Source of the DNA: Nitratireductor arenosus
GTDB lineage: Bacteria; Pseudomonadota; Alphaproteobacteria; Rhizobiales; Rhizobiaceae
Direction: 5' to 3'
Assembly (NCBI RefSeq): GCF_009742725.1
Contig: NZ_WPHG01000001.1
Span: forward strand, 842,001 to 906,000
DNA: 64,000 nt
Shown here: piece after piece, positions 1 to 9,700 of the stretch
How the letters are laid out: each line of letters begins with the position of its first letter
Numbering within the stretch: position 1 is the first letter of the stretch
Notes under the pieces: generated by a model
The model's input: only the letters and a program-made list of their open reading frames with translations
Databases searched by the model: none
What the model was told of the DNA's origin: nothing
Made by a program: the position numbers and the translations under genes

Positions 1-2
1 GC

Positions 3-647
3 CGCGAGGACGAACTCCTGCTCGACCTCTTGACGCCGCTCGTGAAATCCTGGCCCTCCGAATATTGTCTTGAGGCCAACAAACACGCGATCCAGGTGCT
101 GGGTGGTTATGGCTATACGCGCGACTATCCGGTCGAGCGGCTTTATCGCGACAACCGGCTGAACCCGATTCACGAAGGCACGCACGGGATCCAGGGCATG
201 GATCTCCTTGGCCGCAAGATCACGCAAGCCGGTGGTGCCGGCGTCAGGACGCTGGCCGAGCGCGTCATGGCCGACATTAAGATGGCGCATACGCTGGACG
301 GGCTCGCCGGCTTCGCCGAGACGCTGGCCACTCATCTCTCCGAAACGGTCGCCACCACCGGCAGACTTGCCCACGCCGTCGGGAAAAATCCGCGGCTGGG
401 GCTTGCCAATGCGACGATCTATCTCGACATGCTCGGTCATGTCGTGATCGCCTGGATGTGGCTGAGGCAGGCGGTGGCCGCCGTCGGAAAGCGCGCGAAC
501 GGCGACGGCGATCCCGACTTCCTCGACGGCAAACTCGCCGCCTGCCGTTATTTCTTCGCGCATGAACTGCCGGCCACGCGCGTCAAGCGCGACCTTCTCG
601 ACAGTCTCGACGACACGACGCTGTCAATGAAACCCGACTGGTTCTGA
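3..647 (+). CDS. Acyl-CoA dehydrogenase, C-terminal part (5' end outside window)
   Basis: The reading frame is open from base 3, so only the last ~214 residues are present. The segment [14 protein letters not shown] followed by HEGTHGIQ is the classic C-terminal signature of flavin-dependent acyl-CoA dehydrogenases, the Glu of EGT being the usual catalytic base. About 150 further residues follow. This long helical extension is typical of the ~590-residue DmdC/FadE-like subgroup rather than of short-chain enzymes of ~380 residues. The role would be alpha,beta-dehydrogenation of an acyl-CoA (fatty acid, or a methylmercaptopropionyl-CoA-like substrate). The substrate cannot be told from this fragment. 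Confidence 0.88.
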   Translation, partial: REDELLLDLLTPLVKSWPSEYCLEANKHAIQVLGGYGYTRDYPVERLYRDNRLNPIHEGTHGIQGMDLLGRKITQAGGAGVRTLAERVMADIKMAHTLDGLAGFAETLATHLSETVATTGRLAHAVGKNPRLGLANATIYLDMLGHVVIAWMWLRQAVAAVGKRANGDGDPDFLDGKLAACRYFFAHELPATRVKRDLLDSLDDTTLSMKPDWF

Positions 648-696
648 ACGTCTTGGCCGAGCGCCCGTAGGAGCCGCCTCAAAACCCGCCTCGGCG

Positions 697-1944
697 TTAC
701 GCCCGATGCGGGAAGTCCACCACGAACCGCGCCCCGCCGCCCTCCGGCGTTTCGAGCCGCACGCTCGCGCCGTGATGATTCGCGATCTGGCGCACGAGCG
801 ACAGACCGAGCCCCCAGCCGCCCGCCGTCTCGCTGCGGCCGGCCGGCCGGTAGAACGGCTCGAACACCCTTGCGCTTTCGCTCTCCGGAACGCCCTTGCC
901 ATGATCCTCGACGCTCAACCGGACAAACTCCGGCGTCTGCACCACACTGGCCGTCACCGGGCGGGCGCCGTGACGCAGCGCGTTCTGCATAAGATTGCGC
1001 ACCAGACGAGTGATCAGGCGCGGCTCGCCGGTGATCTGCGCCGGCCGGCCGCCGACCGAAACCTGCTGGCGCGCGCCCTCTTCCGTGACCAGTGCCAGCA
1101 GATCCAGCGTCTGGCTGTTTTCCAGCCGCTCGAGATGGGCGAGCCGGCTTGCCAGCAGAATCTCGTCGACCAGTTCGTCGACCTCGGCCAGGTTGCGAAC
1201 GATTTCCTGCTTGGTGGTCTCTGCCGGCGAACGCTCGTAAAGGTCGATTGCCATGCGCAGCCGGGCGAGCGGCGAGCGCAGTTCATGACTGGCATTGGCG
1301 AGCAGGCTGCGGTGGGCGAGGATCAGACGCTCGATCTGGGCCGCTGCGCGGTTGAAGCTTTTTGCCACGGCGGCGACCTCGTCGCGGCCGCGATCGTCGA
1401 CGCGCGTCATCAGCGCCCCCTCGCCCCAGGCGTCGACCCCCCGTCGCAGCCGTTCCAGACGCCGCGTCAATTGCCGCACGACCGGGTAGGCAGCGATACC
1501 GATCACGCCGGCGATCAATGCCAGATAGGCGATCGGATTACGGCCGGAAGGTCCGAACGGCCTGTCCATGCGCGCGGCCAGCGCGCGCCCGTCAGGAAGC
1601 CGCATGACGAAGACATGTCCATCCTCGCGCCGCGCGTGCCGACCGTGCCGGTCCAGCACCACCGCGTCGATCGGCGCGCCGGCGCGAGCCAGAACGAGGC
1701 CGTCCCGGTCGAACAGGGTAAGATCGGTATCGAACGTCTCGGAAAGACGTCTTAGCGTCGCCGCGATTTCCTCCGGCCTGCCGTCGGCTGGCAGGATCGC
1801 CGCCACGAACAGGTCACGCTGGGCGCGCCAGCCAGTGTCGCGTTCGTCCAGGCCGATACGCACAACGACGGCGCCAACGACCGCCACGACCGCGAGGCTC
1901 GCCAGCAAGGTCAGGTATATCTTGAGAAAAAGACTGCCGCGCAT
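697..1944 (-). CDS. Sensor histidine kinase, CpxA/RstB-like
   Basis: A 415-residue inner-membrane kinase. A first membrane segment lies at about residues 7-29, a ~105-residue periplasmic sensor follows, and a second segment is at about 137-158. A HAMP linker comes next, then the HisKA box with the phospho-accepting His in NASHELRSPLARL. The ATPase domain shows the N box (NLMQNALRHG), G1 (DHGKGVP) and G2 (GWGLGLSL). It lies 30 bases downstream of the OmpR-type regulator gene on the same strand, and behind a Spy/CpxP-like gene. That set resembles the envelope-stress Cpx system. The periplasmic ligand is not known. Confidence 0.9.
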   Translation of the reverse strand: MRGSLFLKIYLTLLASLAVVAVVGAVVVRIGLDERDTGWRAQRDLFVAAILPADGRPEEIAATLRRLSETFDTDLTLFDRDGLVLARAGAPIDAVVLDRHGRHARREDGHVFVMRLPDGRALAARMDRPFGPSGRNPIAYLALIAGVIGIAAYPVVRQLTRRLERLRRGVDAWGEGALMTRVDDRGRDEVAAVAKSFNRAAAQIERLILAHRSLLANASHELRSPLARLRMAIDLYERSPAETTKQEIVRNLAEVDELVDEILLASRLAHLERLENSQTLDLLALVTEEGARQQVSVGGRPAQITGEPRLITRLVRNLMQNALRHGARPVTASVVQTPEFVRLSVEDHGKGVPESESARVFEPFYRPAGRSETAGGWGLGLSLVRQIANHHGASVRLETPEGGGARFVVDFPHRA

Positions 1945-1974
1945 GAGCCGATTCCGGTCGAGACAACGAGAAAA

Positions 1975-2673
1975 CTAGATATCGTCCTGGTAGCGCGCGA
2001 AGACGTAGCCGGCCCCACGCACGGTGATCAGCCGGCGCGGATGTTTCGGATCAGCCTCGATCGCGGCGCGGATGCGCGAAACATGCACGTCGATCGATCG
2101 GTCGAACGCCTCAAGTTCCTCGCCGCGCGTCATGTCCATGAGCTGGTCGCGCGACAGGGTCCGCCCAGCGTTCCTGGCCAGCGTCAGGAGAAGGTCGAAC
2201 TGGTGGCTGGTCAACCTGCTTTCGGTCCCGTCGAGCCGCACCGCACGCGAGCCCGGATCGATCTCCAACCGCCCGAAGCGCAGCACGCGCTCGGCGCCGG
2301 TCCCGCCGCCATGGCGCCGGCGCAGGATCGCCTTGAGTCTAGCCAGCAATTCGCGCGGGTTGAACGGTTTCGGCAGATAGTCGTCCGCACCGAGCTCGAG
2401 CCCGACGATACGGTCGGTCTCCTCGCCCTTCGCCGTCAGCATCAGCACCGGCACATCTGACACGGCGCGGATGCGTCGGCAGGCCTCGAACCCGTCGACG
2501 TCCGGAAGCATGATGTCGAGAATGACGGCGTCGGGTGCCCGCCTTTGCAGGTCGGACAGCCCTTCCGCCGCGGTTTCGGCTGTCCGCACGTCAAATCCGT
2601 TTCCGGCCAGATAATCAGCCAGCATGGCGGACAGGCGGGTATCGTCGTCGACGATCAACACCTGTTCCGTCAT
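1975..2673 (-). CDS. OmpR-family response regulator, CpxR/RstA-like
   Basis: A 232-residue two-domain regulator. The N-terminal receiver has the acidic pocket (IVDDD), the phospho-acceptor Asp in ILDIMLPDVDG, the LTA threonine and the KPF lysine. The C-terminal winged helix ends in the usual IRTVRGAGY-like hairpin, here ITVRGAGYVF. GGAAGGAA stands 8-10 bases before the ATG. It sits between the Spy-like gene and the kinase gene on the same strand, so it is the partner of that kinase. It may bind the GTAAA-N5-GTGAA repeat seen upstream of the Spy-like gene. Confidence 0.93.
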   Translation of the reverse strand: MTEQVLIVDDDTRLSAMLADYLAGNGFDVRTAETAAEGLSDLQRRAPDAVILDIMLPDVDGFEACRRIRAVSDVPVLMLTAKGEETDRIVGLELGADDYLPKPFNPRELLARLKAILRRRHGGGTGAERVLRFGRLEIDPGSRAVRLDGTESRLTSHQFDLLLTLARNAGRTLSRDQLMDMTRGEELEAFDRSIDVHVSRIRAAIEADPKHPRRLITVRGAGYVFARYQDDI

Positions 2674-2715
2674 GCCCGGCTTCCTTCCATGACCACCGGC
2701 CCCAAAGCCGTTCCG

Positions 2716-3258
2716 TCAGCGGCGATGATGCTTGCCGCGCTTCTCGATATGCTCTGCGAGCTTGGCGCGCTGCTCCGGCGTCAAAACCTCGGCGGCGTCG
2801 AGCATTGCCGCCGTCATCTTGCGCGAGGCTTCGTCCATCGCCTGCACCCGCTCGCCACGCAGCTTTTCGGCCGCCTCGCGATCGATGGTCGGCGCGCTGA
2901 TGATATTGACTATATCCTTGCGCGTGTCACGGAATTCGCGGATCATCGGCCGCAATTCGGCGCGCGCGGCGTCGATAATTTCCCACAATTTGTCCTGCTG
3001 CTCGTCGGTCGCGCCAATCTCGTCAAGCATGTGACCCATCCGCCGTTCCATGATGAAACCACCCATGCGGGCCTTCAGGACCTGGCCGCCCATGTGTCCG
3101 TCCGAAGCCCCGAAACCGCCACCGGCCGTCGCTACAAGGCCGGTCCCGGCGATCGCAGCCAGCGCCAGCCCGCCCACGATCGCACCGCGCATCCAGCCGC
3201 CCGAGCGCGGCGTGCCGCCGTTGATCGAATCGTCGAAATGATGATTGTCGTCTTGCAT
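2716..3258 (-). CDS. Spy/CpxP-like LTXXQ periplasmic or membrane-anchored protein
   Basis: 180 residues. A single hydrophobic segment at about residues 23-45 acts as signal or anchor. The remainder is highly helical and charged and carries an LTPEQ motif near the C terminus (LTPEQRAKL) and a related ATDEQQDKL. These LTXXQ repeats define the Spy/CpxP/CnrX group of periplasmic chaperone or metal-sensing proteins. As first gene of the set with the response regulator and kinase, it probably acts as their output and modulator, as CpxP does for CpxA. A His-rich C terminus (GKHHRR) and an early HHFDD patch could bind metal, which is only an inference. Confidence 0.82.
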   Translation of the reverse strand: MQDDNHHFDDSINGGTPRSGGWMRGAIVGGLALAAIAGTGLVATAGGGFGASDGHMGGQVLKARMGGFIMERRMGHMLDEIGATDEQQDKLWEIIDAARAELRPMIREFRDTRKDIVNIISAPTIDREAAEKLRGERVQAMDEASRKMTAAMLDAAEVLTPEQRAKLAEHIEKRGKHHRR

Positions 3259-3340
3259 GGTCTTGATCCTCTGTTCGGCAGCATCATCGCTGCGATGGGA
3301 TCAGACTAGGCCGCCAACGTTTCGCTCCTTCCCGGCCAAT

Positions 3341-3355
3341 GTAAAGAAATGTGAA
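3341..3355. promoter_or_regulatory. CpxR-box-like direct repeat upstream of the Spy-like gene
   Basis: GTAAA-GAAAT-GTGAA matches the enterobacterial CpxR box GTAAA-N5-GTAAA at nine of ten fixed bases. It lies 83-97 bases upstream of the Spy-like start codon, in the gap between that gene and the cyclase gene. The match is seen in the sequence. Its use by the regulator encoded just downstream is an inference. Confidence 0.45.
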
Positions 3356-3377
3356 GCCGCATCGTGCCCGTGCGGGC

Positions 3378-4778
3378 CTATCGCGATACCCGACCGCCGC
3401 CGGCCTCCAGGATCGGCACCGTGTCGAGCGCGGGAAGCGACAACACCATGACATCGACCTCGTTGTCCATTCCCTCGACCGCCACGCGGCGCGGCGCAGC
3501 GCTGAACCGCCCGTCGTAACCCTGCTCGATCCCCAGCCGCCAACTCGCGGCTTCCACGATGCAGACGCTCCCGAGATGCTTGTTCAGCTTTTCGAGCTTC
3601 GCCGCAAGGTTGACAGGCGAGCCGATCACGGTCATCTCCAGACGTTCGTCGCGCCCGACCGTTCCCCAACTGACGGGGCCGGAAGCGACGCCGATACCGA
3701 TTTCGAGCGGGCCGCCGCAACCGGCAAAGTCAGGCTCCAGCAACCAACTGCGCGCGTCGCGCAGGATCGCCTCCGCCGCCCTCAATGCGTCGGCGGCTAA
3801 GGTTTCGCTGATCCGCCCAAGCCCGAAGCCGGCCAGGATGCCGTCTCCGATGAACTTGTCGATGACGCCGCCCTCGGCATGGACGAGCGGAAGTACGCGA
3901 CCCTGATAGGCGGCAAGAATGCGCATAACAGTGTCGGGGTCGCATCGTTCCGCGATCTTGGTGAAGCCGCGAATGTCGACGGTCAATACCGCCACGTGCT
4001 GGCGCTCGGCCTTGCCCGGCACCAGCCTTTCGTTCGCAAAGCGGATGTTGCGGGCGACCGGCGCGTCGAAGAAGCGCGCGAACTCAGCGGCGGCAATCCC
4101 CTCCGTCATGGCGGTAACGAGGAAATTGCGCGACCCGTTCACCGCCAAGGCCAGCACCGCCGTGACCAACAAGATGGACAGGAGCTTGTCGATCTCAGCG
4201 CCGATCAGGATTGAATTCGAGGTCAGGTAGTCGACGTAAGAACGCGTGAGCATGCTGTCATGGGGATCTATGCGCGTGACATACACCATGATCGCGGCCC
4301 AGCCGGCCATCGCGGCAAAGCCTGCGAACAGCACGAATTTCGGGTTGAAGCGCAGCGCACGGATGGCGATGAAGATGAAGACGTAAAGCAGGGCCGGGGC
4401 CTTGAGGACAAAAGTCGCCGGTTGCTCGTACTGGATGTGGAAGCTGACCATCAGCCCGTAGAGCAGGGCGAAATCGAAAATGATGGAAACATAGCTCGCC
4501 CAGTCCGGCGGCTCACGAAAATAGCACCATACGATGCCGATCAACGACAGCGCGAGATAGGTGGCGAGCACATAGGGTGCGATCGCCATCGCGCCGTCGG
4601 GATGTGTTTTGGGCGAAACGGCGTAGATCACGCAGAAAATCGCGATGATGGTGAGCTGGATCGACCGCAACAGAAGCTCGTTGGCCCAGTCCCGCTCGCG
4701 AATCCGGTCGTGGATGCGCGTCGGAAGCGAGGACAGGTCCGGTGTGGAGAGAAATGTTCGGCGCGCGTCGCTCAGCAA
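3378..4778 (-). CDS. Membrane-bound class III adenylate/guanylate cyclase-like protein
   Basis: 466 residues from a TTG start with GGGAG 8 bases upstream. The N-terminal ~240 residues hold about six hydrophobic segments. The C-terminal ~190 residues form a class III nucleotidyl cyclase domain: metal-binding Asp in LTVDIRGFT, second Asp in FIGDGILAGFG, and the IG-PVNLAAK segment. Two positions differ from canonical cyclases. Ser replaces the usual adenine-recognising Asp (TVIGSPVN), and Lys replaces the transition-state Arg (AAKLE for AARLE). Activity and nucleotide choice are therefore uncertain. It lies between the carD terminator and the Spy-like gene, probably as a single transcript. Confidence 0.85.
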   Translation of the reverse strand: MLSDARRTFLSTPDLSSLPTRIHDRIRERDWANELLLRSIQLTIIAIFCVIYAVSPKTHPDGAMAIAPYVLATYLALSLIGIVWCYFREPPDWASYVSIIFDFALLYGLMVSFHIQYEQPATFVLKAPALLYVFIFIAIRALRFNPKFVLFAGFAAMAGWAAIMVYVTRIDPHDSMLTRSYVDYLTSNSILIGAEIDKLLSILLVTAVLALAVNGSRNFLVTAMTEGIAAAEFARFFDAPVARNIRFANERLVPGKAERQHVAVLTVDIRGFTKIAERCDPDTVMRILAAYQGRVLPLVHAEGGVIDKFIGDGILAGFGLGRISETLAADALRAAEAILRDARSWLLEPDFAGCGGPLEIGIGVASGPVSWGTVGRDERLEMTVIGSPVNLAAKLEKLNKHLGSVCIVEAASWRLGIEQGYDGRFSAAPRRVAVEGMDNEVDVMVLSLPALDTVPILEAGGGRVSR

Positions 4779-4895
4779 GGTCCGAACTCCCGGAAAACCG
4801 ATCCTGGTCGCAAGTGATCTTACAGCCGATCCGCTTCACCGGAGTTCACATCGGTGCGGGTATCCGTGATCGGCGCGGTGCCTCCGCCCGGAACG

Positions 4896-4929
4896 AAATA
4901 AGCCCGGTCGGATCCGACCGGGCTTATTT
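4896..4929. terminator. Rho-independent terminator after carD
   Basis: A perfect 34-base inverted repeat, 17+17, with A-rich and T-rich ends (AAATAAGCCCGG ... CCGGGCTTATTT). It lies between the carD stop and the start of the cyclase gene, both on the minus strand, so it ends the carD transcript and separates the two units. Confidence 0.85.
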
Positions 4930-4951
4930 GGAAAAGCGCGAGAAGGAGGGC

Positions 4952-5524
4952 TTAAGCTGCTTCTTCCTGTTCGGAATCCTCATTGTCGGCCTTGGCGCCG
5001 CGACGCGGACCCTTGGCAAGATTGGCCTCGATCAGGCGAACCGCCTCGGTCTCCGACATCTTGTTGACGGCGGCGATTTCGCGCGCCATGCGGTCGAGCG
5101 CGGCCTCGTAGAGCTGGCGTTCCGAATAGGACTGTTCCGGCTGGTTCTCGGCACGATAGAGGTCGCGCACCACTTCCGAAATCGAGATCAGATCGCCCGA
5201 ATTGATCTTCGCGTCGTATTCCTGCGCGCGGCGCGACCACATGGTGCGCTTGACGCGCGCGCGGCCCTGCACGACCTTCAATGCACGCTCGACATAATCG
5301 GTTTCGGCTAGCTTGCGCATGCCTACCGACGTGGCCTTGGCGACCGGCACTTTCAGCCGCATCTTGTCCTTCTGAAAGTCGATCACGAACAGTTCCAGCT
5401 TATGTCCGGCAACCTCCTGCTCCTCGATCGCGACAATCTGTCCCACGCCGTGCGCGGGATAGACGATGAATTCCGCGGTCTTGAAGCCCTGGCGGCTTGC
5501 GCTTTTCTTCTGCTGGGATGCCAT
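4952..5524 (-). CDS. carD: CarD-family RNA polymerase-interacting regulator
   Basis: 190 residues starting MASQQKK, with AAGGAG 6 bases before the ATG. An in-frame extension upstream looks non-coding. The N-terminal part (FIVYPAHGVGQIVAIEEQEVAG) is the CarD/TRCF RNA polymerase beta-interacting Tudor-like domain. The helical C-terminal part contains the conserved RRAQEYDAKINSGDL segment that touches the upstream edge of the transcription bubble. CarD stabilises open complexes, often at rRNA promoters. Gene order helicase-S4-fdxA-carD is common in Rhizobiales. A 361-base gap separates it from fdxA and a strong terminator follows, so it probably has its own promoter. Confidence 0.95.
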   Translation of the reverse strand: MASQQKKSASRQGFKTAEFIVYPAHGVGQIVAIEEQEVAGHKLELFVIDFQKDKMRLKVPVAKATSVGMRKLAETDYVERALKVVQGRARVKRTMWSRRAQEYDAKINSGDLISISEVVRDLYRAENQPEQSYSERQLYEAALDRMAREIAAVNKMSETEAVRLIEANLAKGPRRGAKADNEDSEQEEAA

Positions 5525-5885
5525 ACGCCCTAAACTCCTTGTTTGCGGCTCCGGCTTTTGTGCCGGATTCCTGCCCCGAACGACGAAATGACGTCCGAAA
5601 CCCTGATAGGGGCGCAAAAAGTAACGTTTCCGGCAAACGGAAGGCGATCGGCGCACAGGCGTTTAACCTGGCCAAGTCGCCTCGGACCGGAAACTGTAAG
5701 CACCTTTCGATGATTAAGGTTTTTGCGCCATCAAAAGACGAGGTAACGCCTGTAGGATGGTCACTTCTAACACAATTATGCGAAAGAATCAACAACTTGC
5801 CGCAACAGCGAACGGCTCCGTCAACCTTATGCTTAAGGCTGCAAAACGTTAAGTCGGCGAATTCACCGCATCGGCAGGCGCGCGC
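5525..5885. other. Intergenic region between fdxA and carD
   Basis: 361 bases, AT-richer than its surroundings, with no convincing gene on either strand. On the minus strand, reading toward carD, a weak candidate promoter can be drawn as TTGTTG, 17 bases, TGTTAG at roughly 5770-5800. I would not rely on it without transcript data. Confidence 0.4.
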
Positions 5886-6224
5886 TCAGTCGCCTTCGCC
5901 CGGTTCGGAAGAAAAATACTTCTCGAACTTGTTGTCGACGCCGTCGAACTCCTTGCCGTCGGCCGGCGGCTCCTTCTTGGCGGTGATGTTCGGCCACTTC
6001 TCGGCGTAATCGGCATTGACCTTAAGCCATGAATCGAGGCCCGGCTCGGTATCCGGCTTGATCGCGTCGGCGGGGCATTCGGGTTCGCACACGCCACAGT
6101 CGATACACTCGTCCGGATGGATGACGAGCATATTTTCGCCTTCATAAAAACAATCGACCGGACAGACCTCGATACAGTCCATGTATTTGCACTTGATGCA
6201 ATTGTCGATGACGACATAAGTCAT
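5886..6224 (-). CDS. fdxA: Seven-iron ferredoxin FdxA
   Basis: 112 residues beginning [17 protein letters not shown]. Cysteines at 9, 12, 17, 21 and 25, then 40, 43, 46 and 50, give one [3Fe-4S] and one [4Fe-4S] centre in the pattern of the Azotobacter/rhizobial seven-iron ferredoxins. The usual acidic ~50-residue tail follows. It is a small cytosolic electron carrier. It sits downstream of the S4 protein gene on the same strand (131-base gap). The start was placed at the conserved MTYVV, because ten extra in-frame codons upstream do not match the family. Confidence 0.95.
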   Translation of the reverse strand: MTYVVIDNCIKCKYMDCIEVCPVDCFYEGENMLVIHPDECIDCGVCEPECPADAIKPDTEPGLDSWLKVNADYAEKWPNITAKKEPPADGKEFDGVDNKFEKYFSSEPGEGD

Positions 6225-6354
6225 GAAGGCACTCCGGGGCCATTCGGCCTGCAACGTTTGCCGGTGAGGTAGCGCCTTTGCAGTAGCCGTGCAAGAGGCG
6301 CCTTGTCGCCAATCAGGGACCCTGCGGAATGGTTTTGCGCGGACCGCTGGGGCG

Positions 6355-6732
6355 CTAGGGTTCGCCGCGCCACTTGTCCATGGCGCGCCGCTCCTTCTTG
6401 GTCGGGCGACCGGCGCCGGCTTCGCGAAAGGCGGCCGCGACCGGCTTTTCGACTACCACCGGTTTCGGCGTCATGTCCTCGTAAAGGAGACGGGCTTCCA
6501 CGGCCGGTCCGCGCCGCGTGCCGGTATCGAGTATTCGGTAGACCAAAATATCGCGCGTGCGGGCGATGGTCAGCACGTCGCCGGCGCGGATCAGGTGTGC
6601 GGCCTGGCCAACTTTCTCGCGATTGACCCGGACACTTCCCGACTGCACAAGCTTCGCCGCCAACGAGCGCGATTTGGCCACGCGGGCGTAGAACAGCCAT
6701 TTGTCAATACGTTGGCGCTCGGGCCCGGCCAT
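6355..6732 (-). CDS. S4-domain RNA-binding protein (Hsp15-like)
   Basis: 125 residues. The S4 fold begins immediately ([24 protein letters not shown]) and continues through the VRVN motif, the usual RNA-binding surface. The C terminus is basic. Related Hsp15 proteins bind stalled 50S subunits carrying peptidyl-tRNA. The start codon lies 3 bases after the stop of the helicase gene, so the two are co-transcribed and perhaps translationally coupled, consistent with a shared role in RNA or ribosome handling. Confidence 0.88.
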   Translation of the reverse strand: MAGPERQRIDKWLFYARVAKSRSLAAKLVQSGSVRVNREKVGQAAHLIRAGDVLTIARTRDILVYRILDTGTRRGPAVEARLLYEDMTPKPVVVEKPVAAAFREAGAGRPTKKERRAMDKWRGEP

Positions 6733-6735
6733 GGT

Positions 6736-9700
6736 CTATTTCTTGAGCTGCTCCTTGAGCGCGGCCAGTTTGGCGAACGGCGAATCGGGATCGACGCGAT
6801 CCCGCTTCTCCTCCCGGCGGGGCGTGAAATGCGGCTTGTCCTTGCCGCCGCCACGCCATTTGCCGCCTCCCCTGCGACCGGGCTTTCCGGTCCCGTCGCC
6901 ATCGCCGCCGCCCTGGGGGCGCCCGGCCTTCGCCTGCCCTCCCTTGGCAGGCTTGTCGGATCGTGGCTTGCCGCCCTCCTCGCCCGCCGCGGGGCGGTGT
7001 CTGCGCGCATTGCCGTCGCGGCCGGAGCGGTTGCGATGCCCGCCGATGCGGCCCGGGCGCCAGAGCGTCACCAGCTTCGGTTCGTCCGGCTCCGCGTCGG
7101 CCGTCGGCCGGGTTCCGCTCTCATCCGCCGGAACGGCTGGCTCGACGGTGCCGACAGTCTCCGCGGTCTGACCTTCACCTGGCGCGGCGGCGTCGGAAAC
7201 CTGGCGTCCGGCGTCGGCGGCCGCGACCGGCTCAGCCGTTTCGCGTTCGACGGCTTCCGGCGCGGCAACGGGCGCGCTTGCTACTTGTTCACCACCGCCC
7301 GCAACCGCCAATGTCTCGCCGGCGGCCTCGGGCGCGGTGTCGCTCACGGCAACTGGGGTTGCCTCTGGCGCAACGGCAACCGCCTTGGACTGGCCTTCGA
7401 CCGCATCGGAGCCGACATCGGCACCGTTCGCGTCCGCCACCGGCGCGGTCGGCGCCTGGCCGCTGGTCGCGTCGGCTTGCGCCGCGGCGGAAGCCTTCGC
7501 GGCGGCTTCGGCTTCGTGCGCATCGAGCCGCCCCTTGACCTCTTCGGCCGGCTTGGCCTCGCCGCGATAGCCGAGGCCCTTGAGAATCTCGTCCATGTCT
7601 TCTGCGGTCGCGCCGAGGATCGACATCATCGCCGGCGTGACCAAGAAGGCGTTGCCGTCGAAACCGCCATCGGGCCGCGATCCGGTGCCCGGCCGCCAAG
7701 CGAGCGCGGGACGGATCAGATCGGCCAGACGCTCGAGAATGTCGATGCGCACCGCGCGCCGTCCGAGCAGGCGGAAGCCCGCAAGGCGATAGAACTCCTT
7801 TTCGAAGGTCGGTTCGATCACCAGCGAGGTACGTCCGGTAGCAAGCCCATGGACGACATCGCCGAAACCGGGCTTGTCCTTGCCGTCGTTTTGCAGCGCC
7901 CACAACAGCGTCACCAACCCGGCCGGGCCGGGTTTCAGCAACGCCGGAACGAAGATGTGATAGGCGCCGAAACGCACGCCGAGCCGCCGCAGCGCGCCGC
8001 GCGCCTCCTGATCGAGCCCACGTATCTCGTCGGCGACCTCGCGGCGGGCGATCACACCGAGATTTTCAACCAGGCGGAAGGCGATGCCGCGGGCGATGCC
8101 GGAAAGCTGTTCGGCGTCGCGCAAATCGACCAGCGGCTTGAGCAGGCTTCCGATCTGGAAGGCGACGAAACGCTCGATGCGCGCCGCGATCTTGTCGCGT
8201 GCCGGACCGGTCACCTGCTCGTCGGCCAGGAGCACCGCGCGCGGACGCAGAATATCTTCGCCGGCCACCAGCGTGGCCACCGGCGCGCCGATCCATCGCA
8301 CGACACCGTCCGACCCGAGGGCGAGATCGCCATTGCCGGTCGCGGCGAAGCGTTCAGCCCGGGCCTCGAATTCCTGCGCCAGCGCCTTTTGCGCGGCCGC
8401 CTTCACCGCGCGGGCATCCTCGCCGCCGGCCGATTGGTCGGCGGTAAAGCGGAAGCCTTGCAATTCGCCGACATGATGGCCCTCGACGAGGACTTGTCCG
8501 GACGGATTGATTTCAGCGTCAAGCATCGTGTTTTCTCTCAACCGCTTCATGAGCACGGATGTCCTGCGGTCAACGAAGCGTTTCGTCAACCGCTCATGTA
8601 ACGCATCGGACAGCCGGTCCTCGATCTCGCGCGTTTTTTCCTGCCAGTGTGCCGGATCGGCAAGCCAGCCGGGACGATGGGAAACGAAGGTCCAGGTGCG
8701 TATCTGAGCGATGCGCTGCGACAGCGCGTCGATCTCACCTTGGGTGGTGTCTGCCCGGCGCACCTGTTCGGCCATATAGTTTTCGTCGACATGGCCGCGG
8801 CGCACGAGGTCGGTATAGATCGTGCCGATCAGATCGGCGTGCTGGGCCGGCGCGATCCTGCGATAGTCCGGCAGCGCGCACACGTCCCACAATGCCGCGA
8901 CGCGCTCGCGCGTCGTCGCCAGATCGCAGATGTCGGCATCGCGGATCACCGTCTCCAACGCCTGCTGGTCGACCGCCGGCGGCGCCCGGGTCAACCCCTC
9001 GACCGGCGCCAGGGTCTCGATCGACCGGCGCAGCGCCTCGAGATTGGCGAAGTCGAATTCGGCCGTGCGCCATTGCAGCACCCTGACCGGCTCGAAATCA
9101 TGCGCCTCGATCTTTTCGGCCAGTTCCTCGTCGAACGGATCGACCTGGCCCGTCACCCCGAACGTTCCGTCGCGCATGTGACGACCGGCGCGCCCGGCAA
9201 TCTGGCCAAGCTCGGCGGCGGTGAGTTGACGGTACTGATAGCCGTCGAATTTGCGGTTTTGCGCGAAGGCGACATGGTCGACGTCGAGATTGAGCCCCAT
9301 GCCGATCGCGTCGGTGGCGATCAGATAGTCGACGTCGCCCGACTGATAAAGCGCGACCTGCGCGTTGCGCGTGCGCGGGCTGAGCGCGCCGAGCACGACG
9401 GCCGCTCCCCCGCGCTGGCGGCGGATCAGCTCCGCGATCGCATAGACCTCGTCGGCAGAGAAGGCAACGATCGCCGTGCGCGGCGGCAGCCGCGTGATCT
9501 TCTTGGACCCCGAATAGGCAAGGTGCGACATGCGCGGCCGGGTCACCACCGACAGGCCCTTGAGCAGCTTTTCCAGGATGCCGCGCATCGTGGCCGCGCC
9601 AAGAAGCAGCGTTTCCTGCCGGCCGCGCAGATGCAGGATACGGTCGGTGAAGATGTGGCCACGTTCCAGATCGCCGGCGAGCTGAACCTCGTCTATCGCC

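Noticed and set aside
6289-8601. 770-residue open frame antisense to the helicase gene
   Set aside because: It is rich in Arg, Gly and Ala, has no family resemblance, and mirrors the codons of the real gene, as expected in GC-rich DNA.
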